Source of the DNA: Acidimicrobiales bacterium
GTDB taxonomy: Bacteria; Actinomycetota; Acidimicrobiia; Acidimicrobiales; RAAP-2
NCBI GenBank assembly: GCA_017883125.1
Contig: JADGOD010000046.1
Coordinates: forward strand, 1-29,762
Length of the DNA: 29,762 bases
Reading direction: 5' to 3'
The notes beneath the pieces were generated by a model that saw only the letters and a list, made by a program, of their open reading frames with translations, was not told where the DNA came from and made no database searches. The position numbers and the translations under genes were made by a program. Below, one piece after another: positions 1 to 7,556 of the stretch (position 1 is its first letter; every line of letters starts with the position of its first letter).

Positions 1-1
1 C

Positions 2-979
2 TCGGGCGCCTTCGTCACCGATCCCTCGAACGCGTCACGCACCCTGCTCTATGACATCGATGAGCGCGGGTGGTCCGACGAACTCTGTTCCCTCTTCGGG
101 GTCCCGGTCGCGCACCTGGCCGAGGTCCTTCCGTCGTGCGGCCGGGTGGGACTCGTCGACCATGACTCGATCCCCTCCCTCCGGGGGGTCCCGGTCAGCG
201 GGATCCTCGGCGACCAGCAGGCGGCGCTCTTCGGGCAGTGCTGCTTCTGGCCCGGCATGATCAAGGCCACCTACGGAACGGGTGCGTTCGTCCTCTCGAT
301 GATGGGACCGCAGCGCCCACCGGTGGCCGAGGGCCTCCTCACCACCGTGGCCTGGGATCTCGGCGCGCACGGAGACTTCGCCTATGCCCTCGAAGGCTCG
401 GCGTTCATCGCTGGTGCCGCAGTCCAATGGCTGCGCGACGAGCTCGGGATCATCCCCGAGGCAGCCGCTCTCGAGCCGCTCGCCCGCCAGGTTCCCGACA
501 GCGGCGGCCTGACGTTCATCCCTGCCTTCGTCGGCCTGGGCAGCCCGTGGTGGGACGAGACGGCGCGCGGGGCGCTCGGAGGGATCACCAGAGGCTCGAC
601 CCGCGCCCACCTGGCCAACGCCGTCGTCGACTCGCTGGCCTTCGAGGTGCGCGCCATCACCGATGCGATGGGCGTCGCCGCCGGGCGGCCCCTGACCGAA
701 CTCCGGGCCGACGGAGGAGCCGCAGCGATGGACCTGCTGCTCGAGCGGCAGGCCAACCAGTCGCGCATCCCGGTGGCCCGCCCCACGACGCTGGAGTCGA
801 CCGCCACCGGGGCGGCCATGATCGCCGGGTTGGCGGAGGGCGTGTTCGGCTCGCTCGACGAGCTCTCTGGACGATGGGGCCTCGATGCCTCCTTCGCCGT
901 GACCCAGGATCCCGAGACAGCCGATGCCGCCTACGGAGGGTGGCTGGCGATGCTCGAGCGGACCCGAGGCTGGACGTGA
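2..979 (+). CDS. glpK: Glycerol kinase, 3' part (5' end outside window)
   Basis: FGGY-family kinase that phosphorylates glycerol to sn-glycerol 3-phosphate in the cytoplasm. The frame is open from base 2, and the first visible residues (SGAFVTDPSNASRTLLYDI) match the family core, so the gene runs off the left edge. Visible signatures are GILGDQQAALFGQ followed by a KATYGTGAF stretch, and the C-terminal ATP-binding region beginning DGGAAAMDLL and ending near STATGAAMIAGLAEGVF. The GTG at 146 is internal and not the real start. The stop TGA (977-979) is followed by convergent plsC. Glycerol 3-phosphate is the acceptor for the acyltransferase pathway that plsC belongs to, so the two products act in the same route, but the genes are convergent and not an operon. 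Xylulokinase or another FGGY sugar kinase is less likely given the glycerol-kinase-specific motifs. Confidence 0.93.
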   Translation, partial: SGAFVTDPSNASRTLLYDIDERGWSDELCSLFGVPVAHLAEVLPSCGRVGLVDHDSIPSLRGVPVSGILGDQQAALFGQCCFWPGMIKATYGTGAFVLSMMGPQRPPVAEGLLTTVAWDLGAHGDFAYALEGSAFIAGAAVQWLRDELGIIPEAAALEPLARQVPDSGGLTFIPAFVGLGSPWWDETARGALGGITRGSTRAHLANAVVDSLAFEVRAITDAMGVAAGRPLTELRADGGAAAMDLLLERQANQSRIPVARPTTLESTATGAAMIAGLAEGVFGSLDELSGRWGLDASFAVTQDPETADAAYGGWLAMLERTRGWT

Positions 980-986
980 CCTCGAG

Positions 987-1022
987 GACCCGTCGCTACG
1001 AGGAGACCCGTCGCTACGAGGA
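987..1022. repeat. 18-bp perfect tandem direct repeat over the plsC stop codon
   Basis: Two adjacent identical 18-bp units (987-1004 and 1005-1022, beginning GACCCGTCGCTACGAGGA). On the minus strand each unit contains an in-frame TAG, so plsC ends in a stop inside one copy and a second in-frame stop follows 18 nt later. It looks like a simple recent slippage duplication. Confidence 0.9.
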
Positions 1023-1679
1023 GTCGGCGTTCTTGACGATGTACTCGTCGACGTAGGGCCTCTCGGAGAGCTCGGTGATCTCGGCCATCAGCGCGTCGGT
1101 GAAGGCGCGCAGCGCCCTGTGCTCGTCCCCGGCAGCTGCCACGTCCTCGGAGGTGAGCCACCGGGGCTCACCGAACCTGACCTCGACGGGCCTGAAGGGG
1201 CGGAGCAGCCTGGCCCCGACGGGCTGGACCTTGGTCGTCCCGAGCAGCCCGACCGCGACGACCGGCGCTCCGGTCTCCAGGGCGAGCCGTGCGACACCGG
1301 TGCGACCACGGTGCACGAACTCGTCGGGCGAGCGGGTGCCCTCGGGGTAGAGAGCGATGACCTTGCCGCCGACGAGGGCCTCGGCCGCTGTCTCGAGGGC
1401 CCTCCTCGACTCGTCGCCGCCGCCGCGTCGGATCGGGATCTGACCGAGCGCACGGAAGAACCACGAGGTGCGCTTGTCGTCGAAGTACTCCGCCTTGGCG
1501 AGATAGGTCACCTTCCGGGCCACGCACAGGGGGATGAAGAGCGAGTCGCAGAACGACTGGTGGTTCGCCGCCAGGATCACCGGTCCCCGACGGGGCAAGG
1601 CGCTGGCCCGTGCGACCTTCATCCGGAACACGATGAAGAAGATCGGTGAGAGCACCGTCTTGATCGACCAGTAGAGCAT
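1014..1679 (-). CDS. plsC: 1-acyl-sn-glycerol-3-phosphate acyltransferase (PlsC family)
   Basis: Transfers an acyl chain to lysophosphatidic acid at the membrane to make phosphatidic acid. The 221-aa protein has an N-terminal hydrophobic stretch (about residues 8-20), the catalytic HX4D motif as NHQSFCD (His40, Asp45) and the glycerol-phosphate-binding motif YPEGTRS (about 111-117). Length fits the short actinobacterial members. The ATG at 1679 is preceded by TAGCGT 8 nt upstream with no Shine-Dalgarno, which suggests a leaderless transcript. In mycobacteria and corynebacteria a PlsC gene lies near glucokinase and pimB, and the same partners lie downstream here on the same strand, interrupted by alaC and the SMP-30 gene. 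The acyl acceptor is inferred from the family, so an acyltransferase for another lysolipid is possible. Confidence 0.88.
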   Translation of the reverse strand: MLYWSIKTVLSPIFFIVFRMKVARASALPRRGPVILAANHQSFCDSLFIPLCVARKVTYLAKAEYFDDKRTSWFFRALGQIPIRRGGGDESRRALETAAEALVGGKVIALYPEGTRSPDEFVHRGRTGVARLALETGAPVVAVGLLGTTKVQPVGARLLRPFRPVEVRFGEPRWLTSEDVAAAGDEHRALRAFTDALMAEITELSERPYVDEYIVKNADSS

Positions 1680-1687
1680 CGCTGCCG

Positions 1688-1693
1688 ACGCTA
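1688..1693 (-). promoter_or_regulatory. Putative -10 box of leaderless plsC
   Basis: TAGCGT on the minus strand fits TANNNT and lies 8 nt before the plsC ATG. No Shine-Dalgarno sequence sits between them and no clear -35 is visible. Confidence 0.4.
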
Positions 1694-1801
1694 CTCACGT
1701 CCGGCCTCCAACACCCGTCCGAGCGCAGAGCGCGTGCGCTGACCCATACTCATGGAGAGGTCCGCGCTCCTCGGGGGAGCGGGAGATCAAGGGGGACGGC
1801 C

Positions 1802-2696
1802 ATGGTCAAGGAGTTCGGAGCGACGGTGATCCGGGGGGGGGCTCTCCTTCGGTGAGGCGCCGCGATGGCACGAAGGACGGCTCTACTACTCCGACTTCTA
1901 CCGACACGGCGTCTACTCGATGGCACCCGATGGGTCCGACGAGCGCCACGAGGTCACGGTGCCGACACAGCCCTCAGGTCTCGGCTGGATGCCCGACGGC
2001 ACGATGCTCATCGTCTCGATGACCGACCACTGCATCCTGCGGTGGAGCCCGGGCACCGAACCGACGGTGCATGCCGACATCTCCGAGCACTGCGGCCACT
2101 GGGCCAACGATCTGGTGGTGGCGAGCGACGGGACGGCCTACGTGGGGAACTTCGGGTTCGACCTCGACGCATTCCTCGACGAGCACGGCATCGCCGGCGT
2201 GCTCACCCCGCCGGGGCCGCCGACCACCAACCTCGTAGTCCTGGACCCGTCGGGATCGGTCCTCCAGGTGGTCCCGGACATGGCGTTCCCGAACGGTCCG
2301 GTCCTGACCGACGATGGCACCACGCTGATCGTGGCCGAGACGATGGCGATGCGGCTCACCGCGTTCGACGTGAACAGCGACGGCACGCTGTCGAACCGGA
2401 GGGTCTTCGCCCAGCTCGAGCTCGTCCCGGCCGACGGGATCTGCCTCGACGCCGAGGGCCAGGTCTGGGTGGCCAACGCCCTTGCCCCCCAAGCGGTCAG
2501 GGTCGCCGAAGGCGGTGAGGTCACCGCCGTGGTCAACACCTCTCAGACGTGCTTCGCCTGCATGCTCGGCGGCGACGACCGGCGGACGCTGTACGCCATG
2601 ACGGCGCCGTCGTCAGATGCTCGGATCGCCTCAGTGTCCACCGACGCCAAGATCGAAGCCGCCCAGGTCGACGTGCCCGGCGCCGGGCTGCCCTAG
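1802..2696 (+). CDS. SMP-30/gluconolactonase/LRE-like protein, frameshifted at a G9 run
   Basis: Six-bladed beta-propeller family of lactonases and related hydrolases that bind a divalent metal; the substrate is unknown. The ATG at 1802 follows a good ribosome site (AAGGGGGAC) and starts MVKEFGATVIRGG, but this frame stops at TGA 1853-1855. The family N-terminus LSFGEAPRWHEGRLYYSDF continues from 1842 in the next frame. Reading eight G instead of nine at 1833-1841 joins the two into one protein of about 297 aa. The metal-ligand Glu of GEAP (codon 1854) lies upstream of the first in-frame ATG at 1920, so a start at 1920 would lose it and the first blade. Later motifs include WANDLVV and the PNGPVLTDDGTTLIVAE and PADGICLDAEG blades. 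It may be a sequencing error, phase variation or a true pseudogene. The stop is 10 bp from the convergent aminotransferase stop. Confidence 0.85.
1833..1841. repeat. Nine-G homopolymer at the SMP-30 frameshift
   Basis: An uninterrupted run of nine G lies at codons 11-14 of the SMP-30 gene. Loss of one G restores a single open frame. Such runs are prone to slippage in replication and in sequencing. Confidence 0.9.
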
Positions 2697-2706
2697 CCGG
2701 CGCTCC

Positions 2707-3915
2707 CTAGGCCAGCTTCGGGAGGGCCTTGCGCAGGTTGCGGATCGCCTGAGCGATCCGCTGCTCGTTCTCGATGAGCGCGAATCGGACATGGCCGTCG
2801 CCCCCGGGACCGAACCCGACACCCGGCGAGGTGGCGACGTCGGCCTCGGTGACGAGGAACTTCGAGAACTCGAGGGCCCCCATCTCCTTGTACGGCTCAG
2901 GGATCGGCGCCCAGACGAACATCGTCCCCATCGGTGGGACCAGGTCCCACCCGATCCTGTTGAGCCCGTCGCACAGCGCGTTGCGGCGCTGCTCGTAGAT
3001 CGCGCAGATCTCGGCGGGATAGTCCGGCGCCTCGTTCATCGCGACGATCGAGGCGATCTGGATGGGCTGGAACGTGCCGTAGTCGAGGTAGCTCTTCAGC
3101 TTGGTCAGCGCGGCCACGATCTCAGGGTTCCCAACCATGAAGGCGCTGCGCCAACCGGCCATCGAGAACGACTTGGTCAGCGTGTAGAGCTCGACGGCGC
3201 AGTCCATCGCACCTTTGGCCTGGAGGATCGACGGGGGCTCGTAGCCGTCGAAGCCGACGTCGGCGTAGGCGAAGTCGTGGACGACGACGACCTCGTGCTC
3301 GAGCGCGAAGTCGACGAGGCGTTGCATGAAGGCGAGATCGACGCATGCCGTCGTCGGGTTGTGCGGGAACGAGGCGATGATCACCCGGGGCTTCGGCCAG
3401 GCGTTCTCCCACTGCTCGACGAGACCGGCGAAGAACGAGTCCCCGGGGCTCAGCGCCTCTTCTCCCTGGGTCGAGGGGTCGACCATGCGCACCTGGTGGA
3501 CCTGGGCGCCGGCGAAGAGCGGGGCGTAGATGTGGATCGGGTACGACGGTGACGGCACGATCGCCGAGTCGCCCTCGTTGAGCAGGACCCACATCAGGTG
3601 GCTCAGGCCCTCCTTGGCCCCGATGGTCGAGACGACCTCGGTCTCAGGATCGAGCGTGACGCCGAACTTGCGGAGGTAGAGGGCTGCGGCGGCCTGGCGG
3701 AGCTTGGGGATCCCCTTCGACGACGAGTACCGGTGGTTCCTCGGGTTCTGGGCAGCTTCGGCCAGCTTGTCCACCGCCACCTGAGGCGAGGGGAGGTCCG
3801 GGTTGCCGAACCCCATGTCGATGACGTCGCGCCCTTCCCGGCGCGCCGCAGCCTTCAAGCCGTCGATGGCGGCGAACACATAAGGCGGAAGATCGTTGAT
3901 TCTGCGGAACTCCAT
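2707..3915 (-). CDS. alaC: Class I/II PLP-dependent aminotransferase, AlaC-like
   Basis: Fold-type I aminotransferase, 402 aa, most like the AlaC alanine-pyruvate-glutamate transaminases. The start RRINDLPPYVFAAIDGLKAAARREG, the GNPDLPSP segment, KEGLSHLM and PSPSYPIHIYAPLFAGAQV all follow that subfamily. PLP contacts are visible: NPT (Asn186), DFAYAD (Asp214, Tyr217) and the Schiff-base lysine in TLTKSFSMAGWR (Lys248). The ATG at 3915 has TACGAT 6 nt upstream and no Shine-Dalgarno, a leaderless arrangement. It ends 10 bp from the convergent SMP-30 gene. LL-diaminopimelate or aspartate aminotransferase activity cannot be excluded from sequence alone, but the AlaC-type N-terminus makes alanine/2-oxo-acid transamination the best guess. 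Confidence 0.85.
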   Translation of the reverse strand: MEFRRINDLPPYVFAAIDGLKAAARREGRDVIDMGFGNPDLPSPQVAVDKLAEAAQNPRNHRYSSSKGIPKLRQAAAALYLRKFGVTLDPETEVVSTIGAKEGLSHLMWVLLNEGDSAIVPSPSYPIHIYAPLFAGAQVHQVRMVDPSTQGEEALSPGDSFFAGLVEQWENAWPKPRVIIASFPHNPTTACVDLAFMQRLVDFALEHEVVVVHDFAYADVGFDGYEPPSILQAKGAMDCAVELYTLTKSFSMAGWRSAFMVGNPEIVAALTKLKSYLDYGTFQPIQIASIVAMNEAPDYPAEICAIYEQRRNALCDGLNRIGWDLVPPMGTMFVWAPIPEPYKEMGALEFSKFLVTEADVATSPGVGFGPGGDGHVRFALIENEQRIAQAIRNLRKALPKLA

Positions 3916-3921
3916 CGGTCA

Positions 3922-3927
3922 ATCGTA
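3922..3927 (-). promoter_or_regulatory. Putative -10 box of leaderless alaC-like gene
   Basis: Minus-strand TACGAT fits TANNNT and is separated from the ATG at 3915 by exactly six bases. No ribosome-binding site is present, so transcription probably starts at or next to the ATG. Confidence 0.45.
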
Positions 3928-3940
3928 CCGGCAGAGCCGG

Positions 3941-4630
3941 TCACCCCCGTGCCGCGTTGCCCAGCAGGCCCAGCGGAACCGGCAAACCGAAGACCGCCCA
4001 CGTCGCTCCAGCCGCTCTCAGGGCCGCAAGCTGGGCCCCCACGTCCCCCTCGTCGGCGCCGTCAGCGCTGAGCCCAGCCCAGCTGACCTCGGTTCGAGCT
4101 GCCTGCTCGGCGACGCGCTCGGCGGTCGCACCCCAGAGGTTCACGACGCACCCCAGAGACCCCGCGAGGTCCAACGTCGGCTGGGCTCCCCCACCGATCC
4201 AGACCTCAAGGCCCTGCGCCTTGAGCTCGGTGGCACAGCGCCCCAAGGCATCGCGCCGCTCATCGGCCGGGGCGAACTCGACGCCGTACGCCTGGTTCTC
4301 CTGTGCGCTGAGCCTGTCTCCCGTACCGATCGCAGCGATCACCCGACCCGGAGCGATCGCCTCGAGGGCAGCGAACTGCGCGACGAGGGTCTGGTTGCTG
4401 ACAAGTCCGATCCGGGCGACGAGCGGGCCCACCACCAGCCCGGGGTGACGATGCGCGATGACGCCGAGGAGGGGGAAGGGTGCGAGGGCGGGTCGGGTCC
4501 GGTTGCCCATGGGCCAGAGGTGGTCGTAGCAGAAGACGCCGTCGATGCCAGCTGCCTCTGCGTCGGCCGCCACGCCCAGCGCCTCATCGGGCGACCACGC
4601 GAAGCTCGGGAGCACCACGCCGATCCTCAC
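3941..4630 (-). CDS. Short LLM-class (F420/flavin-dependent) oxidoreductase
   Basis: Luciferase-like monooxygenase fold, 229 aa from the GTG at 4630. The start is set by the N-terminal beta strand VRIGVVLPSF and by the GTGA overlap with the glucokinase stop (4627-4630), which implies translational coupling. Visible family features are GIDGVFCYDHLWP, the IGLVSNQTLVAQFAALEAIAPGR segment and IGTGDRLSAQE. The protein is shorter than the usual 280-340 aa because the insertion regions are reduced, yet the barrel ends look complete, with a late VFGLPVP strand. In actinobacteria such proteins often use coenzyme F420, but FMN is possible and the substrate is unknown. A longer frame reaching 4861 would overlap glucokinase and has a non-protein-like arginine-rich extension. 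Confidence 0.8.
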   Translation of the reverse strand: MRIGVVLPSFAWSPDEALGVAADAEAAGIDGVFCYDHLWPMGNRTRPALAPFPLLGVIAHRHPGLVVGPLVARIGLVSNQTLVAQFAALEAIAPGRVIAAIGTGDRLSAQENQAYGVEFAPADERRDALGRCATELKAQGLEVWIGGGAQPTLDLAGSLGCVVNLWGATAERVAEQAARTEVSWAGLSADGADEGDVGAQLAALRAAGATWAVFGLPVPLGLLGNAARG

Positions 4631-5610
4631 GACGCCTCCCGGGCCAGGAGGGCGGCGCCCACCGCACCGGCGTCTGCTCCGAAGAAGGCGGAGAGAACCG
4701 TCACCGCGGTGCGCAGCTCCCCTGCCTCGAGGAGACCGCCGAGGTGCCGCCGGGCTGAATCGACCAGGAACCCCGCGGCGTCGGTCATGCCTCCGCCCAC
4801 CACCACGCATGACGGGTCGAGGACGCAGACGAGGTTGGCGATCCCTCGAGCAAGCCACCATCCGACCTCGTCGAGGAGGGCGAGGGCCTCGGGATCACCA
4901 TCGAGCGCGGCACCGGTGACGTGCTCGCCGCGGACGGCTTCGGGGTCGCCTCCCGCCGCATCGACCACCAAGCGGAGCCGGCCGGCCATCGCCGCCTCTC
5001 GTGCGAGTCGACCGAGGCCGGAACCCGAGGCGAAGCGCTCCCAGCACCCCCGTGACCCGCAGGGGCACAGAGGGCCCGCCACGTCGAGGACCATGTGGCC
5101 GACCTCACCGGCGAAACCGCTCCCGCCCCGCACCAGCTGGCCGTCGATCAGGATCCCGCCGCCGATGCCCGTGCCCAAGGTGATCATCACGACGCTGTCG
5201 TGGCCGGCGGCCGCACCGAAGCGGTGCTCGGCGAGTGCTGCGCAGTCCGCGTCGTTCGCCACCACAGCCCGGATGCCACCCAGCCGAGGCTCCAGAAGGG
5301 CGGCGAGGTCGATGCCCGAAGCGGATGGGAGGTTGGGGGCGAAGACCAAGATGCCGTCGCGCCGCATCATCCCTGGCAGCCCGACGCCCAGAGGCGTCTG
5401 TCGCAACGGGACACCCTGTTGCTCGGAGAGCCGGTGGACGACCGAAGCAACGACGTCGGCCAGCGAGGCTCCGTGGTCAGGTCGGGGAGGCTGTGGCGTG
5501 GGCTCGAGGATCCGAGCGACGATGTCGCCAGCCTCATCGACCGCTACGCCGAGGACCTTGGTGCCCCCAACGTCGATTCCGAGTGCCACCCCTGACGGGG
5601 TGCTGCTCAC
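4627..5610 (-). CDS. ROK-family glucokinase
   Basis: ATP-dependent sugar kinase, 327 aa, predicted to phosphorylate glucose in the cytoplasm. The N-terminal phosphate-binding motif is GIDVGGTK (11-18), the catalytic Asp is in VANDADCAAL (Asp120), ITLGTGIGGG follows at 143-152, EVGH contributes His172, and the ROK zinc motif is CPCGSRGC (182-189). It starts at GTG 5610 inside a GTGA overlap with the upstream SRPBCC gene and itself overlaps the downstream LLM gene by GTGA, so all three are probably co-translated. A ROK glucokinase (glk) sits beside pimB and plsC in corynebacteria, which supports the assignment. Fructokinase, N-acetylmannosamine kinase or polyphosphate-dependent activity are the alternatives. 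The absence of a DNA-binding helix-turn-helix excludes a ROK repressor. Confidence 0.87.
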   Translation of the reverse strand: MSSTPSGVALGIDVGGTKVLGVAVDEAGDIVARILEPTPQPPRPDHGASLADVVASVVHRLSEQQGVPLRQTPLGVGLPGMMRRDGILVFAPNLPSASGIDLAALLEPRLGGIRAVVANDADCAALAEHRFGAAAGHDSVVMITLGTGIGGGILIDGQLVRGGSGFAGEVGHMVLDVAGPLCPCGSRGCWERFASGSGLGRLAREAAMAGRLRLVVDAAGGDPEAVRGEHVTGAALDGDPEALALLDEVGWWLARGIANLVCVLDPSCVVVGGGMTDAAGFLVDSARRHLGGLLEAGELRTAVTVLSAFFGADAGAVGAALLAREAS

Positions 5611-6047
5611 CGCAGTGACTCCGCCCTCGCTTTGAGCTCGCGCAGGGCGGTCGACTGGATCCGGCTCTGGGCCCGGGTCTTGACGAAGCCGGGGATCGGA
5701 ACACGCAGCTCGGCTTCGAGGTGGTAGGTGACCTCGGTCCCCTCCTGGGCAACAGCGAAGGCGTAGCTCCCGTCGAGGATGGTCGTCAGGTCACCTTCGA
5801 CCAGCCGCCACGCCAGCCCCTGAGGTGCGGCCCTGTAGTCGTACTCGAGGGTGTAGGTCGTCGACCGACCAAAGGCTGCGGTGCGGAAGGTGACGAGCTT
5901 CGGACGGCCAAGGCCGTCGCGCTCGGCGACGGTCACCGTCTTGATGTCGGCGACCCACTCGGGGTATCGCTCGATGTCCGCCGCCACCTCGTAGACCTCG
6001 GAAGGTGAGGCTTCTACGAGGATCCGCTCTGTCGTCTGATCCGTCAT
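5607..6047 (-). CDS. SRPBCC-fold (polyketide cyclase/START-like) protein
   Basis: Small lipid- or ligand-binding fold, 146 aa, of the family represented by mycobacterial Rv2185c. Visible are ILVEASPSEVYEVAADIERYPEWV at the N-terminus, the central VTFRTAAFGRSTTYTLEYDY strands and the C-terminal helix FVKTRAQSRIQSTALRELKARAE. ATG 6047 is chosen over 6101 because GAGGAGGGG lies 3 nt upstream and the longer form would overlap pimB. The gene is 26 bp downstream of pimB and overlaps the glucokinase start by GTGA, so it belongs to that operon. Its ligand is unknown. Given the PIM/phospholipid neighbourhood, a role in lipid handling is plausible, but this rests only on context. Confidence 0.82.
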   Translation of the reverse strand: MTDQTTERILVEASPSEVYEVAADIERYPEWVADIKTVTVAERDGLGRPKLVTFRTAAFGRSTTYTLEYDYRAAPQGLAWRLVEGDLTTILDGSYAFAVAQEGTEVTYHLEAELRVPIPGFVKTRAQSRIQSTALRELKARAESLR

Positions 6048-6073
6048 CAACCCCTCCTCTCCACTAAAGACTT

Positions 6074-7243
6074 CTATCGCGACATGCCACTGAGCGGCCA
6101 CCCGCCAGCGAGCGCGTCCCCCAGCCTACGGGCGAGCACGTCGTAATCAAAGGATCCCTCCGCCCGACGCCGACCTGCCTCACCCATCGCCTCTCCGCGC
6201 TGAGGGTCTCTGAGCAGCGTTGCGAGAGCATCAGCCAGGGCCGTCGGATCGTCCGGGTGCTCCAAGACGAGGCCCGTCACACCGTCCACGACGGCATCGG
6301 CTGAGCCCCCGCTGCGGCCTGCGACCTGGGGGATGCCGGCGGCGGCGGCCTCGAGGAAGACGATCCCGAAGCCCTCCTGCTCAAGACCGCCCCACCGCGA
6401 CCGGCACGCCATGGTGAAGACGTCGGCCGCCCCGACGAGCCCGGGCAGGTCCTCATCGGACACCCGACCGAGAAGGCGGACCGGTGCTCCGGTCTCTGCA
6501 ACGAGGCGGGCGAGGCGCTTGTCGTCCCGGCCCGTTCCCCCGATGGCAACGGTCAACGAGCTCCACTCCTCGACCAGGATGCGAGCGGCCCGGATGAGCG
6601 TGTCCATGCCCTTGCGGGGGACCAGACGGCTGACGCTCACCACGAGAGGTCCCTCGGCGGGCAGACCCAGACGGGCCCGAGCCGCTGCCTTCTCCGATGA
6701 CTCGAGGACCCTGAAGCGAGCCGTGTCCACGCCGGGGGGAACCTGGAGCACCGGAGGAAGCTTCCCGCGGGCCGCTCGGAGCGCCTCCGCCTCGGGGTAC
6801 GGGCCTGCCGCGATGATCCCCGCCGCCCCTCGCAGGGCCCTGGAGAGGATCGTGCGGGTGAGCGGAAGCCGGCCGGGGATCGTCACCTCGGCACCGTGGA
6901 GCAGCTGGACCGCAGGGACCGAGAGACGGGGGCCGAGGGCCCCGAGCGGGAACGCGGGATCCAGGATCACGAGGTCGGCGCCTTGGGCTCGGACCGTCTC
7001 CTCGATGCGGCGGCGGACCCACGGCGTGGGGAAGAACAGAGTCTTGGCCGAAACCCTCTCGATCGACAGCCCGCGTGTGCGCTGCTCGGCGTCGAAGGCC
7101 GGGGCGCCGGGGTCGGAGCTCGCCGTCAGGACGTGGAAGCTCGACGGGTCGAGCCGGCTCCACAGCTCCCAGAGGTAGCTCTGGATGCCACCGACCTTCG
7201 GCGCGAAGTCGTTGGTGACGAGCACATGGCGTCGGCCCGTCAC
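6074..7243 (-). CDS. pimB: GT4 glycosyltransferase, PimB-like phosphatidylinositol mannosyltransferase
   Basis: GT-B fold glycosyltransferase, 389 aa. It is predicted to add the second mannose from GDP-mannose to phosphatidylinositol monomannoside at the inner face of the membrane. The N-terminus VLVTNDFAPKVGGIQSYL closely matches mycobacterial PimB'. Other visible motifs are HGAEV (His116), PPGVDTARF (169-177), the donor-phosphate site SRLVPRKG (205-212) and the EX7E nucleotide-sugar motif (Glu290-Glu298) inside EGFGIVFLEAAAAGIPQVAG. The start ATG at 7243 follows the small CxxC gene by 12 bp. Order pimB, SRPBCC, ROK kinase with plsC further on mirrors the conserved actinobacterial cluster. 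A transferase for a different lipid mannoside is possible, since no pimA or other PIM gene is in view. Confidence 0.86.
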   Translation of the reverse strand: MTGRRHVLVTNDFAPKVGGIQSYLWELWSRLDPSSFHVLTASSDPGAPAFDAEQRTRGLSIERVSAKTLFFPTPWVRRRIEETVRAQGADLVILDPAFPLGALGPRLSVPAVQLLHGAEVTIPGRLPLTRTILSRALRGAAGIIAAGPYPEAEALRAARGKLPPVLQVPPGVDTARFRVLESSEKAAARARLGLPAEGPLVVSVSRLVPRKGMDTLIRAARILVEEWSSLTVAIGGTGRDDKRLARLVAETGAPVRLLGRVSDEDLPGLVGAADVFTMACRSRWGGLEQEGFGIVFLEAAAAGIPQVAGRSGGSADAVVDGVTGLVLEHPDDPTALADALATLLRDPQRGEAMGEAGRRRAEGSFDYDVLARRLGDALAGGWPLSGMSR

Positions 7244-7255
7244 CGAAGATTCTCC

Positions 7256-7471
7256 CTAGCCGTCGCTCCCGGTGGCCGAGGCTCGGTCGAAGCGCAGAGG
7301 GGGGACGAGCCCGGCGTCGCCGAGCAGCCGGACGGCGCGAGCCTCGTTGACGTCGATGATGACGGCATCGTCCGGCTCGCGGCCCAAGATGAACGAGACG
7401 ACGCAGTCGCCGCACGCCTGAAGCGCTCGGCCCCTGCAACCATCGCACTCAATGGTGATGTTCTCTTCCAT
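7256..7471 (-). CDS. Small four-cysteine (CxxC-x7-CxxC) protein, unknown function
   Basis: A 71-aa protein with ECDGCRG and ACGDCVV (Cys9, 12, 20, 23), a spacing typical of a small zinc-binding knuckle, followed by a mixed beta/alpha segment (FILGREPDDAVIIDVNEARAVRLLGDAGL) and a polar C-terminus. ATG 7471 has AGGAG about 9 nt upstream. It lies 12 bp before pimB and is therefore likely in the same transcript. I recognise the type as a conserved small actinobacterial protein often found in this neighbourhood but no function is known to me. The ~85 bp to the upstream CxxC gene contain an 11-bp palindrome that might mark a promoter. Confidence 0.75.
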   Translation of the reverse strand: MEENITIECDGCRGRALQACGDCVVSFILGREPDDAVIIDVNEARAVRLLGDAGLVPPLRFDRASATGSDG

Positions 7472-7538
7472 GGCGTCTGGCTCCTCGGAGGCTGTTCCGT
7501 GAACCGCCCTTGTGGCGACTCCGTGACAGTGCCCGAGG

Positions 7539-7549
7539 GGTGTGACACC
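7539..7549. promoter_or_regulatory. 11-bp palindrome, possible operator
   Basis: GGTGTGACACC is perfectly symmetric around one base and lies in the 85-bp gap between the stop of the thioredoxin-like gene and the start of the small CxxC/pimB operon, where a promoter is expected. No regulator is identified and it could be chance. Confidence 0.25.
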
Positions 7550-7556
7550 GCCGAGC

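Noticed and set aside
1833..1841. Programmed ribosomal frameshift in the SMP-30 gene
   Set aside because: No hungry codon or stimulatory structure is evident; tract slippage or sequence error is simpler.
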